Made by a program: the position numbers and the translations under genes
Shown here: one piece after another, positions 8,483 through 17,672 of the stretch
Layout: each line of letters begins with the position of its first letter
Numbering within the stretch: the first letter of the stretch is position 1
Notes under the pieces: model-generated
The model's input: the letters and a program-made list of their open reading frames with translations, nothing else
Told to the model about the DNA's origin: nothing
Databases searched by the model: none
Origin: Methylobacter sp015476545
Lineage (GTDB): Bacteria > Pseudomonadota > Gammaproteobacteria > Methylococcales > Methylomonadaceae
DNA length: 64,000 bases
Direction of reading: 5' to 3'
NCBI RefSeq assembly: GCF_052162025.1
Contig: NZ_CP197401.1
Span: 558,001 to 622,000 of the forward strand

Positions 8483-9784
8483 TCATGAAAAGAACCCCGC
8501 GGCAAGCTGGGGATTAAATGGAAAATAGTTGTGCAGGTAAGAGGCTTGCAGGCGTCCGGAACGAAAAAAACCTTCGCCGTGGCCGAAGCTGCGTTGCGGT
8601 ACGGACAGGGTCAACGGCTCCATAGTCGTTTCCAGTTGTGAATGATGAAAGCTGTGGCCGCGGATCTCGCCTTGCTCCAGTTGCAAGCTGTGCATGCCGA
8701 GATTGACCAGCCGGCTCTGCATCCGGGCGCTGCCGGGCAGCAGGCCGGCCATTTCTGCGCGGTTGCCGTCTCGATCTGCCAGACTATTCAATAAATACAA
8801 AAAACCGCCGCATTCGGCATAGATTGGTTTGCTGGCCCGATGATGGGCCTGCAGGGCCTGTTTCATCGCCAGATTATTGGCCAGGGTCTGCAAATGTAGT
8901 TCCGGATAGCCGCCGGGCAAATACAGGCTGTCGGCGTCCGGCAGGCCGCTGTCGGCCAATGGCGAGAAAAACCGCAGTTCCGCACCCATGGCCTGAAGAC
9001 AATCGAGATTGGCCTGATAAATGAACGAAAACGCCGCATCGCGGGCGACGGCGATGCGCTTGCCTGCCAGCAGGCGCGGCAGCGGCATGGCTTCGACAGG
9101 CTCAAAAGCCACGCTGTTTGGTAAACGGCAGGGCGCGAGACTGCTCAGCAATTCGGCGGCGCGCGCCAGTCGCAGGTCGAGATCGCCGATTTCATCGGCC
9201 TGCAGCAAACCGAGATGCCTCGACGGCAAGCCGACCGTTTCGTCTTTTGCCATTGTCGCCAGCAACGGCATCGCATCCGGCAGTGCTTCTTTCAGCAGCC
9301 TGGCGTGGCCTGGACTGCCGACCTTGTTGGCGATTACGCCGGCAAACGGCAGTTGCGGCCGATAATTGGCCAGGCCGTACGCGACGGCGGAAAAGGTTTG
9401 CGCCATGCCTTGGGCATCTATCACTGCCGCGACAGGCACAGACAAGGCCTGCGCCAGATCGGCGCTGCTGGTGTCGCCATCGTACAAGCCCATCACGCCT
9501 TCAATCAGGATGAGGTCGGCGTCGTCGGCGGCGCGATGCAGCAGTTCGCGGCAATGCGCTTCACCCATCATCCACAAATCGAGCTGATACACCGGTTGTC
9601 CCGAGGCATGGGCCAGGATTTGCGGATCGATGAAATCGGGGCCGGTCTTGAATACCCGAACTTTGCGGTTTTGTTGGCGGTGATAGTAAGCCAGCGCGGC
9701 GGTAATGGTGGTTTTTCCCTGGCCGGAAGCAGGCGCGCTGATTAGCATAGCGGGGCAATGTTGAGGTAAGGATGAAGATGCCAT
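8483..9784 (-). CDS. cobB: Cobyrinate a,c-diamide synthase
   Basis: A 433-aa two-domain enzyme. The N-terminal domain is P-loop NTPase of the dethiobiotin synthetase type (PASGQGKTTITAALA, about 17-31; FKTGPDFIDP; LIEGVMGLYDG). The C-terminal domain is a class I glutamine amidotransferase with the nucleophile in YAECGGFLYL and a His in GHSFHHSQ. It amidates the a and c side chains of cobyrinate (or hydrogenobyrinate) with glutamine and ATP in cobalamin synthesis; CbiA and CobB names apply to the same family. It stands alone here, with no other cob genes and no cobalamin riboswitch visible upstream. Confidence 0.93.
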   Translation of the reverse strand: MASSSLPQHCPAMLISAPASGQGKTTITAALAYYHRQQNRKVRVFKTGPDFIDPQILAHASGQPVYQLDLWMMGEAHCRELLHRAADDADLILIEGVMGLYDGDTSSADLAQALSVPVAAVIDAQGMAQTFSAVAYGLANYRPQLPFAGVIANKVGSPGHARLLKEALPDAMPLLATMAKDETVGLPSRHLGLLQADEIGDLDLRLARAAELLSSLAPCRLPNSVAFEPVEAMPLPRLLAGKRIAVARDAAFSFIYQANLDCLQAMGAELRFFSPLADSGLPDADSLYLPGGYPELHLQTLANNLAMKQALQAHHRASKPIYAECGGFLYLLNSLADRDGNRAEMAGLLPGSARMQSRLVNLGMHSLQLEQGEIRGHSFHHSQLETTMEPLTLSVPQRSFGHGEGFFRSGRLQASYLHNYFPFNPQLAAGFFS

Positions 9785-10569
9785 GAATTAAAGTCTGAAT
9801 TTGGGTAAGAGCGCAGCCTGATAACAAGCCCGCCAGAACAGGGCCTTATTGAAGCAAATCTTCATAGTGTTCACTGGAGGCTTGGCAGTCATCGCCTGGG
9901 CGATATCGGATTGCGGACACTGACTATGTGCGAAGCTAATAGCATAATGGCGATGCTGATTTATGGCCAATGGTTTTTGCCGAAAAACAAGCTCAAGAAC
10001 TGCCGGAGATTTTTATTGATGATACAGATAATTGCCGACTTCCTGCAGGAAATCGGCGTCTAAGACTAGAGTCGGGCCAGTGCAAGGGCGTCAAAGGTTA
10101 TAGGAAATTTTGAAGGAGGAATTACTGTTGTCGGGAAAATACGTTTGCATGATTGCCGATCCCGCATTTGGCTAATTGAAATAAATAGTACAGAAGATAA
10201 CCCCAAAGCCGGTATGTGATAAATTTCTTCACAGTGTCGCTGTTACTGCTCCAGTCTTATCTCCGCATTTATGTTGGCAAGCCCTTGCCGCTGCAGAATT
10301 GCCCAAATTTCTAGCCGAATTTCAATTTCGCCCGCTGTTTGCAGTAATCTTTAAAACAGAATCTATTCGGCAATGGGTGAATCTTGTCTCTCCAATGATC
10401 AATGTGTTGGGCAAATAGGCGGATGTATTAATTTAAGGATGTGTATTTGTTTTTATAGCGCTGCATCGATAAATCTCGACATGCATGGAGTCATGGTAGA
10501 GGGCTTATCATGCATAGTACATGAATGAGATAAACATGGCATAATACGCAATTTTTGAGCTGCAACTCC
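9785..10569. other. Long gap without an intact gene; possible gene remnant at 10185-10418
   Basis: No gene with start, ribosome site and length is visible in these 785 bp. A plus-strand frame without a start codon runs 10185-10418 (77 codons) and includes SPHLCWQALAAAELPKF and EFQFRPLFAVIFKTESIRQW, which look like real protein rather than noise, so this may be the tail of a decayed gene. I do not recognise the family. The promoter of the exchanger gene at 10570 should be near the right end. Confidence 0.4.
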
Positions 10570-11538
10570 ATGGTCATCAACTTTATTGCTCTGCTAGCAG
10601 GATTGGCTGTTTTAGTCTATTCAGCGGATAAATTCGTTACGGGAACGGCCTCCATTGCCAGAAATCTCGGCGTTTCTCCATTGCTCATCGGTTTGACGAT
10701 AGTCAGCGTGGGCACATCTGCGCCGGAAATCCTGGTATCAACCATTGCTTCATGGCAGGGAAATGCCGGTCTGGCCATAGGCAACGCATTGGGTTCCAAT
10801 ATAGCCAATATCGGTTTGATCCTGGGCTCTACGGCGCTGGTGGCACCTTTGGCGTTTCATTCCGGCATTTTAAAAAGAGAATTGCCGGTATTGATGGCTC
10901 TCAGTATCGGCGCTTACCTGCTGTCCCTGGATGGCTGGGATTTTTTCGACGGCGCTTTGATGCTGGTAGGGTTGGTCACCTTTACAGGATGGTTGATCCG
11001 TACAGCATCTAATGAAAAACAACGCGATCCTTTGGGGGAGGAGATGGAAGCCGAACTGTCCGAGAATTTGCCTAATAAGGAAGCATGGCTGTATTTCGGG
11101 TTTGGATTGGTTGGGTTATTGCTGAGCTCTCGCGTATTGGTGATGTCAGCGGTCAATATCGCTCAGTTTTTTGGCGTCAGTGATGTAGTGATTGGTCTGA
11201 CGATCGTTGCTGTAGGCACGAGCCTGCCAGAACTGGCCGCATCAATCGGCAGTGTTTTGAAAGGTGAGGATGATTTGGCGGTCGGAAACGTCGTTGGTTC
11301 GAATATCTATAATCTACTGGCTGTTTATTCAGTGCCGGGCGTGCTGGCGCCGGGGCCGGTTGCCGAGAGTGTGCTGACACGCGATTTTCCGGTCATGCTG
11401 GCTTTTACCGGCGCATTGTTTATTTTGGGTTATGGCATTTCAAAAGCCGGGCATATCAGTCGCATGGAAGGGTTCGGCTTAGTGTCGGTTTATACTGTCT
11501 ATGGATGGTTTCTTTATCAAAGCGCGGTTGCCGTTTGA
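10570..11538 (+). CDS. Calcium/sodium antiporter (CaCA family, YrbG-like)
   Basis: About 322 aa from the ATG at 10570 (MVINFIALLAG); a TTG at 10555 is the only in-frame alternative upstream. Two inverted repeats each carry the CaCA alpha motif: VSVGTSAPEILVS and VAVGTSLPELAAS, followed by NALGSNIANIGLILG and NVVGSNIYNLLAV. Around ten hydrophobic segments and a charged cytoplasmic loop (about 148-175) fit an inner-membrane cation exchanger. It precedes kdsD as yrbG does in E. coli, separated by 15 nt, so it probably heads the kds-lpt operon. The substrate pair is inferred from the family. Confidence 0.9.
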   Translation: MVINFIALLAGLAVLVYSADKFVTGTASIARNLGVSPLLIGLTIVSVGTSAPEILVSTIASWQGNAGLAIGNALGSNIANIGLILGSTALVAPLAFHSGILKRELPVLMALSIGAYLLSLDGWDFFDGALMLVGLVTFTGWLIRTASNEKQRDPLGEEMEAELSENLPNKEAWLYFGFGLVGLLLSSRVLVMSAVNIAQFFGVSDVVIGLTIVAVGTSLPELAASIGSVLKGEDDLAVGNVVGSNIYNLLAVYSVPGVLAPGPVAESVLTRDFPVMLAFTGALFILGYGISKAGHISRMEGFGLVSVYTVYGWFLYQSAVAV

Positions 11539-11553
11539 TATTGCCGGCAGAAC

Positions 11554-12531
11554 ATGAAGATACATGATCAAAAGCTCCGTGAACTGGCGCTGGCTGTTAT
11601 CCAGGTGGAAAATCGCGCGATTGCCGCATTGGCCGAGCAGATCAATGATGATTTTGTTGCCGCCTGCAAGTTGATGTTCAATTGTACCGGCCGCGTTGTC
11701 GTTACGGGTATGGGCAAGTCAGGGCATATCGCCGGCAAGATTGCCGCGACGCTGGCGAGTACGGGAACGCCGGCTTTTTTTGTGCATCCGGGCGAAGCCA
11801 GTCATGGTGATCTGGGTATGATTACGCGTCAGGACGTGGTGCTGGCGCTGTCAAATTCCGGCGAAACCGGCGAAGTTTTGACTATCCTGCCGATTATCAA
11901 GCGTCTGGGCGTGCCTTTAATCGCGATGACCGGAAACCCCGCTTCCACGATGGCTAAATTTGCAACGGTCCACATTCATGTCGGTGTTGAGCAGGAAGCC
12001 TGTCCGTTGGGACTGGCGCCGACTTCCAGTACAACCGCGGCGCTGGTAATGGGCGATGCCTTGGCTGTTTCATTGCTCGAAGCACGCGGATTTACGCGCG
12101 ATGATTTTGCCTTGTCGCATCCCGGCGGCAGTTTGGGAAAGCGGCTATTATTGATGGTGAGCGATATCATGCATGCCGGCAGTAAAGTGCCGTCCGTTCC
12201 GGAGACGGCATTGATCAGCGAGGCGCTGCTGGAAATGACCGAAAAAAAGCTGGGCATGACTGCGGTCGTCGATGCCGATAACCGGGTGGTGGGGATTTTT
12301 ACCGACGGCGACTTGCGGCGCATGCTGGGGCGGAATCTGGACATTCATCGTACCGCCATTACCGAAGTCATGACGCCGCATTGCACCGTTATTGCGGCCG
12401 ATATGCTCGCCGCCGAAGCCATGCGCATCATGGAGCAGAAAAAAATCAACGCGCTGATAGTCGTCGACGGGCATCGATGCGCGATAGGGGCTTTAAATAT
12501 GCATGACTTGATTCATGCGGGAATAGTGTAA
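11554..12531 (+). CDS. kdsD: D-arabinose 5-phosphate isomerase
   Basis: A 325-aa protein with an N-terminal SIS domain (about 40-180: VVTGMGKSGHIAGKIAATLASTGTP, LALSNSGETGEVL) and two C-terminal CBS repeats (about 205-320). It interconverts ribulose 5-phosphate and arabinose 5-phosphate, the first dedicated step to Kdo for lipopolysaccharide. The conserved LSHPGGSLGKRLL links the domains. Its TAA overlaps the kdsC ATG by one base. Confidence 0.97.
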   Translation: MKIHDQKLRELALAVIQVENRAIAALAEQINDDFVAACKLMFNCTGRVVVTGMGKSGHIAGKIAATLASTGTPAFFVHPGEASHGDLGMITRQDVVLALSNSGETGEVLTILPIIKRLGVPLIAMTGNPASTMAKFATVHIHVGVEQEACPLGLAPTSSTTAALVMGDALAVSLLEARGFTRDDFALSHPGGSLGKRLLLMVSDIMHAGSKVPSVPETALISEALLEMTEKKLGMTAVVDADNRVVGIFTDGDLRRMLGRNLDIHRTAITEVMTPHCTVIAADMLAAEAMRIMEQKKINALIVVDGHRCAIGALNMHDLIHAGIV

Positions 12532-13073
12532 TGACAGAAACAGGACAAATGCAGGCCGTGCTGGAAAAGGCCAAAAAGCTGAAACTCCTGATTCTGGATG
12601 TGGATGGCGTTTTAACTGACGGCAAGCTTTTTTTTGACAATGAAGGCAATGAATACAAGGCCTTTCATGCGCGCGACGGGCACGGCATCAAGCTGTTGCG
12701 GCAGACCGGCGTGGAAGTCGCCGTTATTTCAGGGCGCAAATCGAACTCGGTAGCGCTGCGCATGAAGAATCTGGGCATCGAATATGTCTACCAAGGCCAT
12801 GAAAACAAAATTGCCGCGTTTGATGAAATCATCGACAAGTTGCGGATTACGCCGGACCAGGCGGCCCATGTCGGCGATGACTTGCTGGACCTGCCGATCA
12901 TGACCCGAGTCGGTCTTGCCATTGCGGTTGATGATGCGAATTTTGCCGTCAAACAGCACGCCGACTGGTGCACGACTTTGCCCGGCGGACACGGCGCGGT
13001 CAGGGAAGTCTGCGATTTGATCATGCAGGCCCAGGGACGCTTTGAAGACGTTGTGAATGCTTATCTGAAATGA
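12531..13073 (+). CDS. kdsC: 3-deoxy-D-manno-octulosonate 8-phosphate phosphatase
   Basis: A 180-aa HAD-superfamily phosphatase without a cap domain. Motif I is LDVDGVLTDG (about 21-30), motif II is ISGRKS, and motif IV is HVGDDLLDLPIM. It dephosphorylates Kdo-8-phosphate before CMP activation. It is translationally coupled to kdsD (TAATG) and to lptC (ATGA), consistent with one lipopolysaccharide operon. Confidence 0.97.
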   Translation: MTETGQMQAVLEKAKKLKLLILDVDGVLTDGKLFFDNEGNEYKAFHARDGHGIKLLRQTGVEVAVISGRKSNSVALRMKNLGIEYVYQGHENKIAAFDEIIDKLRITPDQAAHVGDDLLDLPIMTRVGLAIAVDDANFAVKQHADWCTTLPGGHGAVREVCDLIMQAQGRFEDVVNAYLK

Positions 13074-13636
13074 TCAATCTAAGCGGCAAATATATTTACC
13101 TGTACACTATCATTATTGCAGTAATGAGCTGGTGGCTGGTTAAATTGACCGGACTGGATGAGCTGCGGGCTCCGGCTCCGCCTCACAGTCCTGATTATTT
13201 CAGTACAGGCTATACGAAGTGGGAAATGAATGAAGCAGGCAAATTAAAAAATAAATTGCTTGCCGATAAAATGACGCACTACAGCGATGACGGCACAACG
13301 CATCTGGAAAAGCCCGTGATGTCTTTCCACAAGGAGAAAACGCCGCCTTGGGTCGTTAAATCTGAAACCGGCATTTTATCCGCCGATGGCAAGGATTTGC
13401 TGCTGACGGGAAAGGTCCACGTTGAGAGAGCCAAGGGCGAAGGCGTCAACCAGCTTATCATCAACACTTCCAATGTCAGAGTTAAGCCGGAAACCAGTTA
13501 TGCGGAAACAGATGAATGGGCGGAACTGATCAGTCCTCCCAATGTGACTACGGGTACCGGCATGAAACTCGTTTTTTCCAACCCGATTAATATTAAATTG
13601 CTCGCTAATGTGCGAGGAAAGTATGAAACGAAATAA
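13070..13636 (+). CDS. lptC: LPS export ABC transporter periplasmic protein LptC
   Basis: A 188-aa protein with an N-terminal transmembrane anchor (about 9-27) and a periplasmic beta-jellyroll (WEMNEAGKLKNKLLADKMTHYSDDGTTHLEKPVM; LLTGKVHVER). It links the LptB2FG transporter to LptA in the trans-envelope LPS bridge. It overlaps kdsC by 4 bp and lptA by 14 bp. Sequence is divergent, as usual for LptC, but position and fold pattern agree. Confidence 0.92.
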   Translation: MINLSGKYIYLYTIIIAVMSWWLVKLTGLDELRAPAPPHSPDYFSTGYTKWEMNEAGKLKNKLLADKMTHYSDDGTTHLEKPVMSFHKEKTPPWVVKSETGILSADGKDLLLTGKVHVERAKGEGVNQLIINTSNVRVKPETSYAETDEWAELISPPNVTTGTGMKLVFSNPINIKLLANVRGKYETK

Positions 13637-14141
13637 AAAATCGGCAATTTTTTGCTGCTTTGCCTTATTCTTAGGTTTATATGGCTCTGCCTCCATGGCG
13701 CTGGAAAGTGACTCCGAACAGCCTATCACGATAGATTCCAACACGGCGACTTATGACGACAGCAAAGCCATAAGTACTTATACCGGCAACGTGGTTTCCA
13801 TTCAGGGCAGTATTAAAGTCAATTCCGATAAGTTGGTGGTTTATTTTGTCGACGGCGACGCCGAAAAACTGGTGTTTACAGGCAACAAGGCAAAATTCAG
13901 GCAAAAGCCCAACGAGGGTGAGGAAGATATCACCGGTGAAGCCATGATCGGCGAGTATTATCCTAAAAAGAACCTGCTGATCCTGATCGATGATGCGACA
14001 GTCTGGCAGGGCAATGCCACTTATTCCAGCAAATTAATCGAATACGACAGTAAAAATTCGGTCGTCAGAGCCGGCGAAAAGTCTTCCGACTCAAAGCGCG
14101 TGCGCGTCATACTGAAACCGAAACCCAAAGAAGCTAAGTAA
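13623..14141 (+). CDS. lptA: Lipopolysaccharide transport periplasmic protein LptA
   Basis: About 172 aa from the ATG at 13623 (MKRNKKSAIF), with GAGGAAAG just upstream; an upstream GTG at 13608 is less likely. The first 25 residues form a signal peptide. The OstA-type jellyroll includes PITIDSNTATYDDSKAISTYTGNV and ITGEAMIGEYYPKKNLL. It forms the periplasmic part of the LPS bridge between LptC and LptD. A basic C-terminus (KRVRVILKPKPK) follows. Confidence 0.94.
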   Translation: MKRNKKSAIFCCFALFLGLYGSASMALESDSEQPITIDSNTATYDDSKAISTYTGNVVSIQGSIKVNSDKLVVYFVDGDAEKLVFTGNKAKFRQKPNEGEEDITGEAMIGEYYPKKNLLILIDDATVWQGNATYSSKLIEYDSKNSVVRAGEKSSDSKRVRVILKPKPKEAK

Positions 14142-14143
14142 CA

Positions 14144-14869
14144 ATGGCTAAATTAGCAGCAAAACAGCTGATTAAAAATTACAACAAGCGCAATGTAGTC
14201 AACGGTGTGTCATTGCATGTCAATACCGGCGAAGTCGTCGGCTTGCTGGGACCTAACGGGGCCGGTAAAACGACCAGTTTTTATATGATGGTGGGTTTGA
14301 TTAAGGCCGATGAAGGCCAGATTATGCTGGACTCGCACGATTTGACCCATCATCCTATGCATTTAAGGGCGCAATTGGGCATCGGTTATTTGCCGCAGGA
14401 GCCTTCGGTGTTCCGCAAGCTGAGTGTGGCGGATAATTTGCGCGCCGTACTGCAGATTCGTTCCGATTTAACCAAGGGGCAGGCTGAACTGGTAATAGAA
14501 GAGTTGCTGCAGGAGTTTCATATCCTGCATCTGCGCGACCAGATTGCCGTGGGGTTGTCCGGCGGAGAGCGCCGGCGCGTTGAAATTGCCAGGGCATTGG
14601 CCACCAATCCGCAATTCATCTTGCTTGATGAACCTTTCGCCGGTGTTGATCCGATTTCGGTAGAGGATATCAGAAAGATCATTGAGCATTTAAAATATCG
14701 GGGCATCGGTGTATTGATTACCGAGCATAATGTCAGAGAAACATTAAGTATTTGTGATCGAGCGTATATACTTGCCGATGGCAGGGTGATCGCAGAAGGC
14801 GGAGCAGCAGCCATCGTTGCCAATCAGGAAGTACGAAAAGTTTATTTAGGCGATAACTTTAGTCTTTAA
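14144..14869 (+). CDS. lptB: LPS export ABC transporter ATPase LptB
   Basis: A 241-aa ABC ATPase with Walker A GPNGAGKTTS (about 35-44), Q-loop near YLPQEPSVF, signature LSGGERRRVEIARAL, Walker B FILLDEPFAGVDP and H-loop ITEHNVRE. It energises LptB2FG at the inner membrane. It is 2 nt after lptA and 30 nt before rpoN, the standard gammaproteobacterial order. Confidence 0.98.
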   Translation: MAKLAAKQLIKNYNKRNVVNGVSLHVNTGEVVGLLGPNGAGKTTSFYMMVGLIKADEGQIMLDSHDLTHHPMHLRAQLGIGYLPQEPSVFRKLSVADNLRAVLQIRSDLTKGQAELVIEELLQEFHILHLRDQIAVGLSGGERRRVEIARALATNPQFILLDEPFAGVDPISVEDIRKIIEHLKYRGIGVLITEHNVRETLSICDRAYILADGRVIAEGGAAAIVANQEVRKVYLGDNFSL

Positions 14870-14899
14870 GTTAAAATAGTTAGAAAAGATCTTATTCCG

Positions 14900-16348
14900 A
14901 TGAAACAATCCTTACATCTTCGGCTGGGCCAGCAACTGACTATGACGCCGCAATTGCAGCAGGCGATCAGATTGCTGCAATTGTCGACTCTGGATCTGCA
15001 GCAGGAAATACAACAGGCGCTGGAATCCAATATAATGCTGGAGATCAATGAAGAAGAAAGCGTGTCGCCGGAGGCTGAGCCGGCATCCGAAAAGAAAATT
15101 GACAATTCCGACCTGCAGACCAGCGAAGGCTCGCAAACCGATATTCCGGAGGAATTGCCGCTGGAATATTCCTGGGAGGACGTTTATGACAGCGTGATGG
15201 CTGCGGGGGCCGGTTCTTCCGATGATGCCGGCGAATTTGAACCGCAGCGCAGCAAGTCTTCAACACTATTGGATCATTTATTATGGCAATTGGAGTTGAC
15301 CCGTTTTTCCGAGCGCGATCACGCCATCGCCATGGCTATTATCGATGCGGTGGATGAGGACGGCTATCTGAGAGCCGGTCCGGATGACATCTTTCAGGGC
15401 CTGCAGGTGCAGTTGGAAGATCTTGATTTTGACGAAGTTAAGGCGGTATTGCACCGCGTGCAGAATTTTGATCCGGCAGGCGTCGCGGCAGTTGATTTAA
15501 GCGATTGCCTGAGAATACAACTGCAGCAGTTGCCGGACTCTACGCCTTTCAAGGAAGAGGCGCTGGTTCTCGTTTCGCGGCATCTGGATTTGTTGGCTTC
15601 GCACGACCAGTCAAAGCTGATGCGCCGATTAGGCGTCACAGAGCGCCAGCTGGAGGCGATCATCGCGTTGATCAGGACGCTGGATCCCAAGCCCGGCGCG
15701 CGCGTACAGGAGGCCGAGTCCGAATATGTGATCCCTGACGTCTATGTGACCAAACAGAACGGTACATGGCAAGTGCATCTTAATCCGGACATTGCGCCCA
15801 AGCTGCGCATAAATCCCTTTTATTCGTCGCTGATCAAAAGATCTGACAACAGCAAAGACAATGCAGCCATGAAGGATCACTTGCAGGAGGCCAGATGGTT
15901 TATCAAGAGCCTGCACAGCCGTAATGATACTTTGCTGCGTGTGGCGCGCTGTATCGTGGAAAAGCAGCCGGCGTTTCTTGAGCATGGCCCTATAGCGATG
16001 AAGCCCATGGTGCTCAGAGATATTGCCGAGGAACTGGAATTGCACGAGTCAACCATATCCCGCGTGACGACGCAGAAATACATGCATACGCCGAACGGCA
16101 TCGTCGAATTCAAATACTTCTTTTCCAGTCATGTGTCGACGGAAAGCGGCGGAGAATGTTCAGCTACGGCTATCAGGGCATTTATTAAAGAATTAATCGG
16201 AAGTGAAAATCCGGCAAGACCGTTAAGCGATAGTAAAATAGCGGACTTATTAAAAGAAAAAGGCATCAATGTCGCGAGAAGGACCGTTGCGAAGTATCGT
16301 GAAGCGATGTTGATTTCGCCGTCCAGTCAGAGAAAGCGCATTTTATAG
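14900..16348 (+). CDS. rpoN: RNA polymerase sigma-54 factor
   Basis: A 482-aa protein. Region I is the Gln/Leu-rich start (LRLGQQLTMTPQLQQAIRLL), region II is acidic (about 50-115), and region III holds the core-binding and DNA-binding domains. The C-terminal RpoN box reads ARRTVAKYREAM near residue 460, which reads the -24 promoter element. It directs enhancer-dependent transcription. It follows lptB and precedes hpf, the usual neighbourhood. Confidence 0.98.
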   Translation: MKQSLHLRLGQQLTMTPQLQQAIRLLQLSTLDLQQEIQQALESNIMLEINEEESVSPEAEPASEKKIDNSDLQTSEGSQTDIPEELPLEYSWEDVYDSVMAAGAGSSDDAGEFEPQRSKSSTLLDHLLWQLELTRFSERDHAIAMAIIDAVDEDGYLRAGPDDIFQGLQVQLEDLDFDEVKAVLHRVQNFDPAGVAAVDLSDCLRIQLQQLPDSTPFKEEALVLVSRHLDLLASHDQSKLMRRLGVTERQLEAIIALIRTLDPKPGARVQEAESEYVIPDVYVTKQNGTWQVHLNPDIAPKLRINPFYSSLIKRSDNSKDNAAMKDHLQEARWFIKSLHSRNDTLLRVARCIVEKQPAFLEHGPIAMKPMVLRDIAEELELHESTISRVTTQKYMHTPNGIVEFKYFFSSHVSTESGGECSATAIRAFIKELIGSENPARPLSDSKIADLLKEKGINVARRTVAKYREAMLISPSSQRKRIL

Positions 16349-16399
16349 CGCTGGCTGATAACAATAAAAACCAATCTTTCACCCTTAGGAGTTTATTCC

Positions 16400-16690
16400 A
16401 TGCAAGTTAATATAACAGGCCATCATCTTGAAATAACCGATGCGTTGAAAGCGCACGTAGAAAATAAATTTGAAACGCTGGCGCGTCATTTTGACCATGT
16501 GACTGATGTCCATGTTATTTTGAGTGTTGAAAAATTAGTCCAGAAAGCCGAAGCCACCTTGCAGCTGAGCGGTGCAAAATTGTTTGCTGAAGATGAGCAG
16601 GAAGACATGTACTCAGCCATCGATAGTATGGTTGATAAATTGGATCGCCAGATTATCAAGCATAAAGAAAAAATCGGAAGCCATAGATAA
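16400..16690 (+). CDS. hpf: Ribosome hibernation promoting factor, short form
   Basis: A 96-aa protein of the HPF/YfiA family (MQVNITGHHLEITDALKAHV; DMYSAIDSMVDKLDRQIIKHKEK). The short length matches the form that, with RMF, builds inactive 100S ribosomes in stationary phase. It has an AGGAGTTT ribosome site 8-9 nt before the ATG. A perfect 16-bp hairpin starts 7 nt after its stop codon and separates it from rapZ. Confidence 0.96.
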   Translation: MQVNITGHHLEITDALKAHVENKFETLARHFDHVTDVHVILSVEKLVQKAEATLQLSGAKLFAEDEQEDMYSAIDSMVDKLDRQIIKHKEKIGSHR

Positions 16691-16696
16691 GGTGTA

Positions 16697-16733
16697 AGCT
16701 GCAAGGTTAAAATAAGCTTTTAACCTTGCAGCT
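16697..16733 (+). terminator. Perfect 16-bp hairpin between hpf and rapZ
   Basis: The arms 16697-16712 and 16718-16733 are exact reverse complements (AGCTGCAAGGTTAAAA) with a 5-nt loop. It ends only 7 nt before the rapZ ATG and so covers where the rapZ ribosome site should be; no other Shine-Dalgarno is visible. It lacks a trailing U-run. It may be a partial terminator, a processing site or a translational control hairpin. Confidence 0.7.
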
Positions 16734-16740
16734 AATTATT

Positions 16741-17598
16741 ATGAAACTGTTAATCGTCAGCGGCCTCTCCGGTTCCGGTAAAAGTATCGCGCTAGAAACG
16801 CTAGAGGATTGTGGTTATTTCTGTATCGATAATCTTCCGGTCACATTGCTGGAAGACTTTATCAACCACGTCATGCTGGCCGATAAAAAAACTTATAAAA
16901 AAACCGCGATCGGCATTGATGCCAGAAACCAGAGCGAAAGCCTGCTCAGTTTCTCGGATTGCCTGAACCTGATTCGCAGCAAAGGGATAGATTGCGAAAT
17001 CATATTCATGCAGGCTGAAGAATCGACATTATTGAAGCGTTACAGTGAAACCCGCCGACGCCATCCGCTGACGGACTTTAATATACCGTTAAAAGAAGCG
17101 CTGAAAATCGAAAGGGAAATGCTGACCCCGATTGCCCGGCATGCCAATGTCGTCATCGATACCAGTCGAACGCATTACCATCAGTTGCGGGAGCTGATCA
17201 AAGAGCAGATCGGCGAAAGGAATGCCCAGCATATTGCCTTACAGTTTCAGTCGTTTGGTTTTAAGCATGGCGTGCCGCTGGATGCCGATTTTGTATTTGA
17301 TGCCCGTTCTCTGCCAAACCCTCACTGGATCCCGGAATTGCGCGGTTTGACCGGAAAGGATAAGCCGGTAGCGGATTTTCTTAAAGGCGAGTCCTTAGTC
17401 GCTGAGTTTTTTCAAGATATTACCGATTTTCTTCAACGCTGGATACCTCGGTTTGAAGCAGAAGGCCGGAGTTACTTAACCGTTGCAATCGGATGCACAG
17501 GCGGGCAGCACCGATCGGTTTATCTGGTTGATTCATTAGCCCAGCATTTTAAGAATTGTTCTCTGAACGTAATTGTTCGCCATAGAGAATTGCATTAG
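16741..17598 (+). CDS. rapZ: RNase adapter protein RapZ
   Basis: About 285 aa from ATG 16741 (MKLLIVSGLSGSGKS); the upstream in-frame TTG lies inside the hairpin. The P-loop is GLSGSGKS (8-15), Walker B-like LIRSKGIDCEIIFMQA follows, and the C-terminal domain has TVAIGCTGGQHRSVYLVD. In E. coli RapZ senses glucosamine-6-phosphate and presents GlmZ sRNA to RNase E, tuning GlmS; in other bacteria it is a nucleotide-binding regulator. The ptsN and npr genes that flank it in E. coli are absent here. Confidence 0.95.
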   Translation: MKLLIVSGLSGSGKSIALETLEDCGYFCIDNLPVTLLEDFINHVMLADKKTYKKTAIGIDARNQSESLLSFSDCLNLIRSKGIDCEIIFMQAEESTLLKRYSETRRRHPLTDFNIPLKEALKIEREMLTPIARHANVVIDTSRTHYHQLRELIKEQIGERNAQHIALQFQSFGFKHGVPLDADFVFDARSLPNPHWIPELRGLTGKDKPVADFLKGESLVAEFFQDITDFLQRWIPRFEAEGRSYLTVAIGCTGGQHRSVYLVDSLAQHFKNCSLNVIVRHRELH

Positions 17599-17672
17599 TC
17601 TTTTTCTGCATTGATCAACTGGAACTGATACAGCATGGGTCTGTTGTGCCGGTTTTTACGGATATTTCTTCT

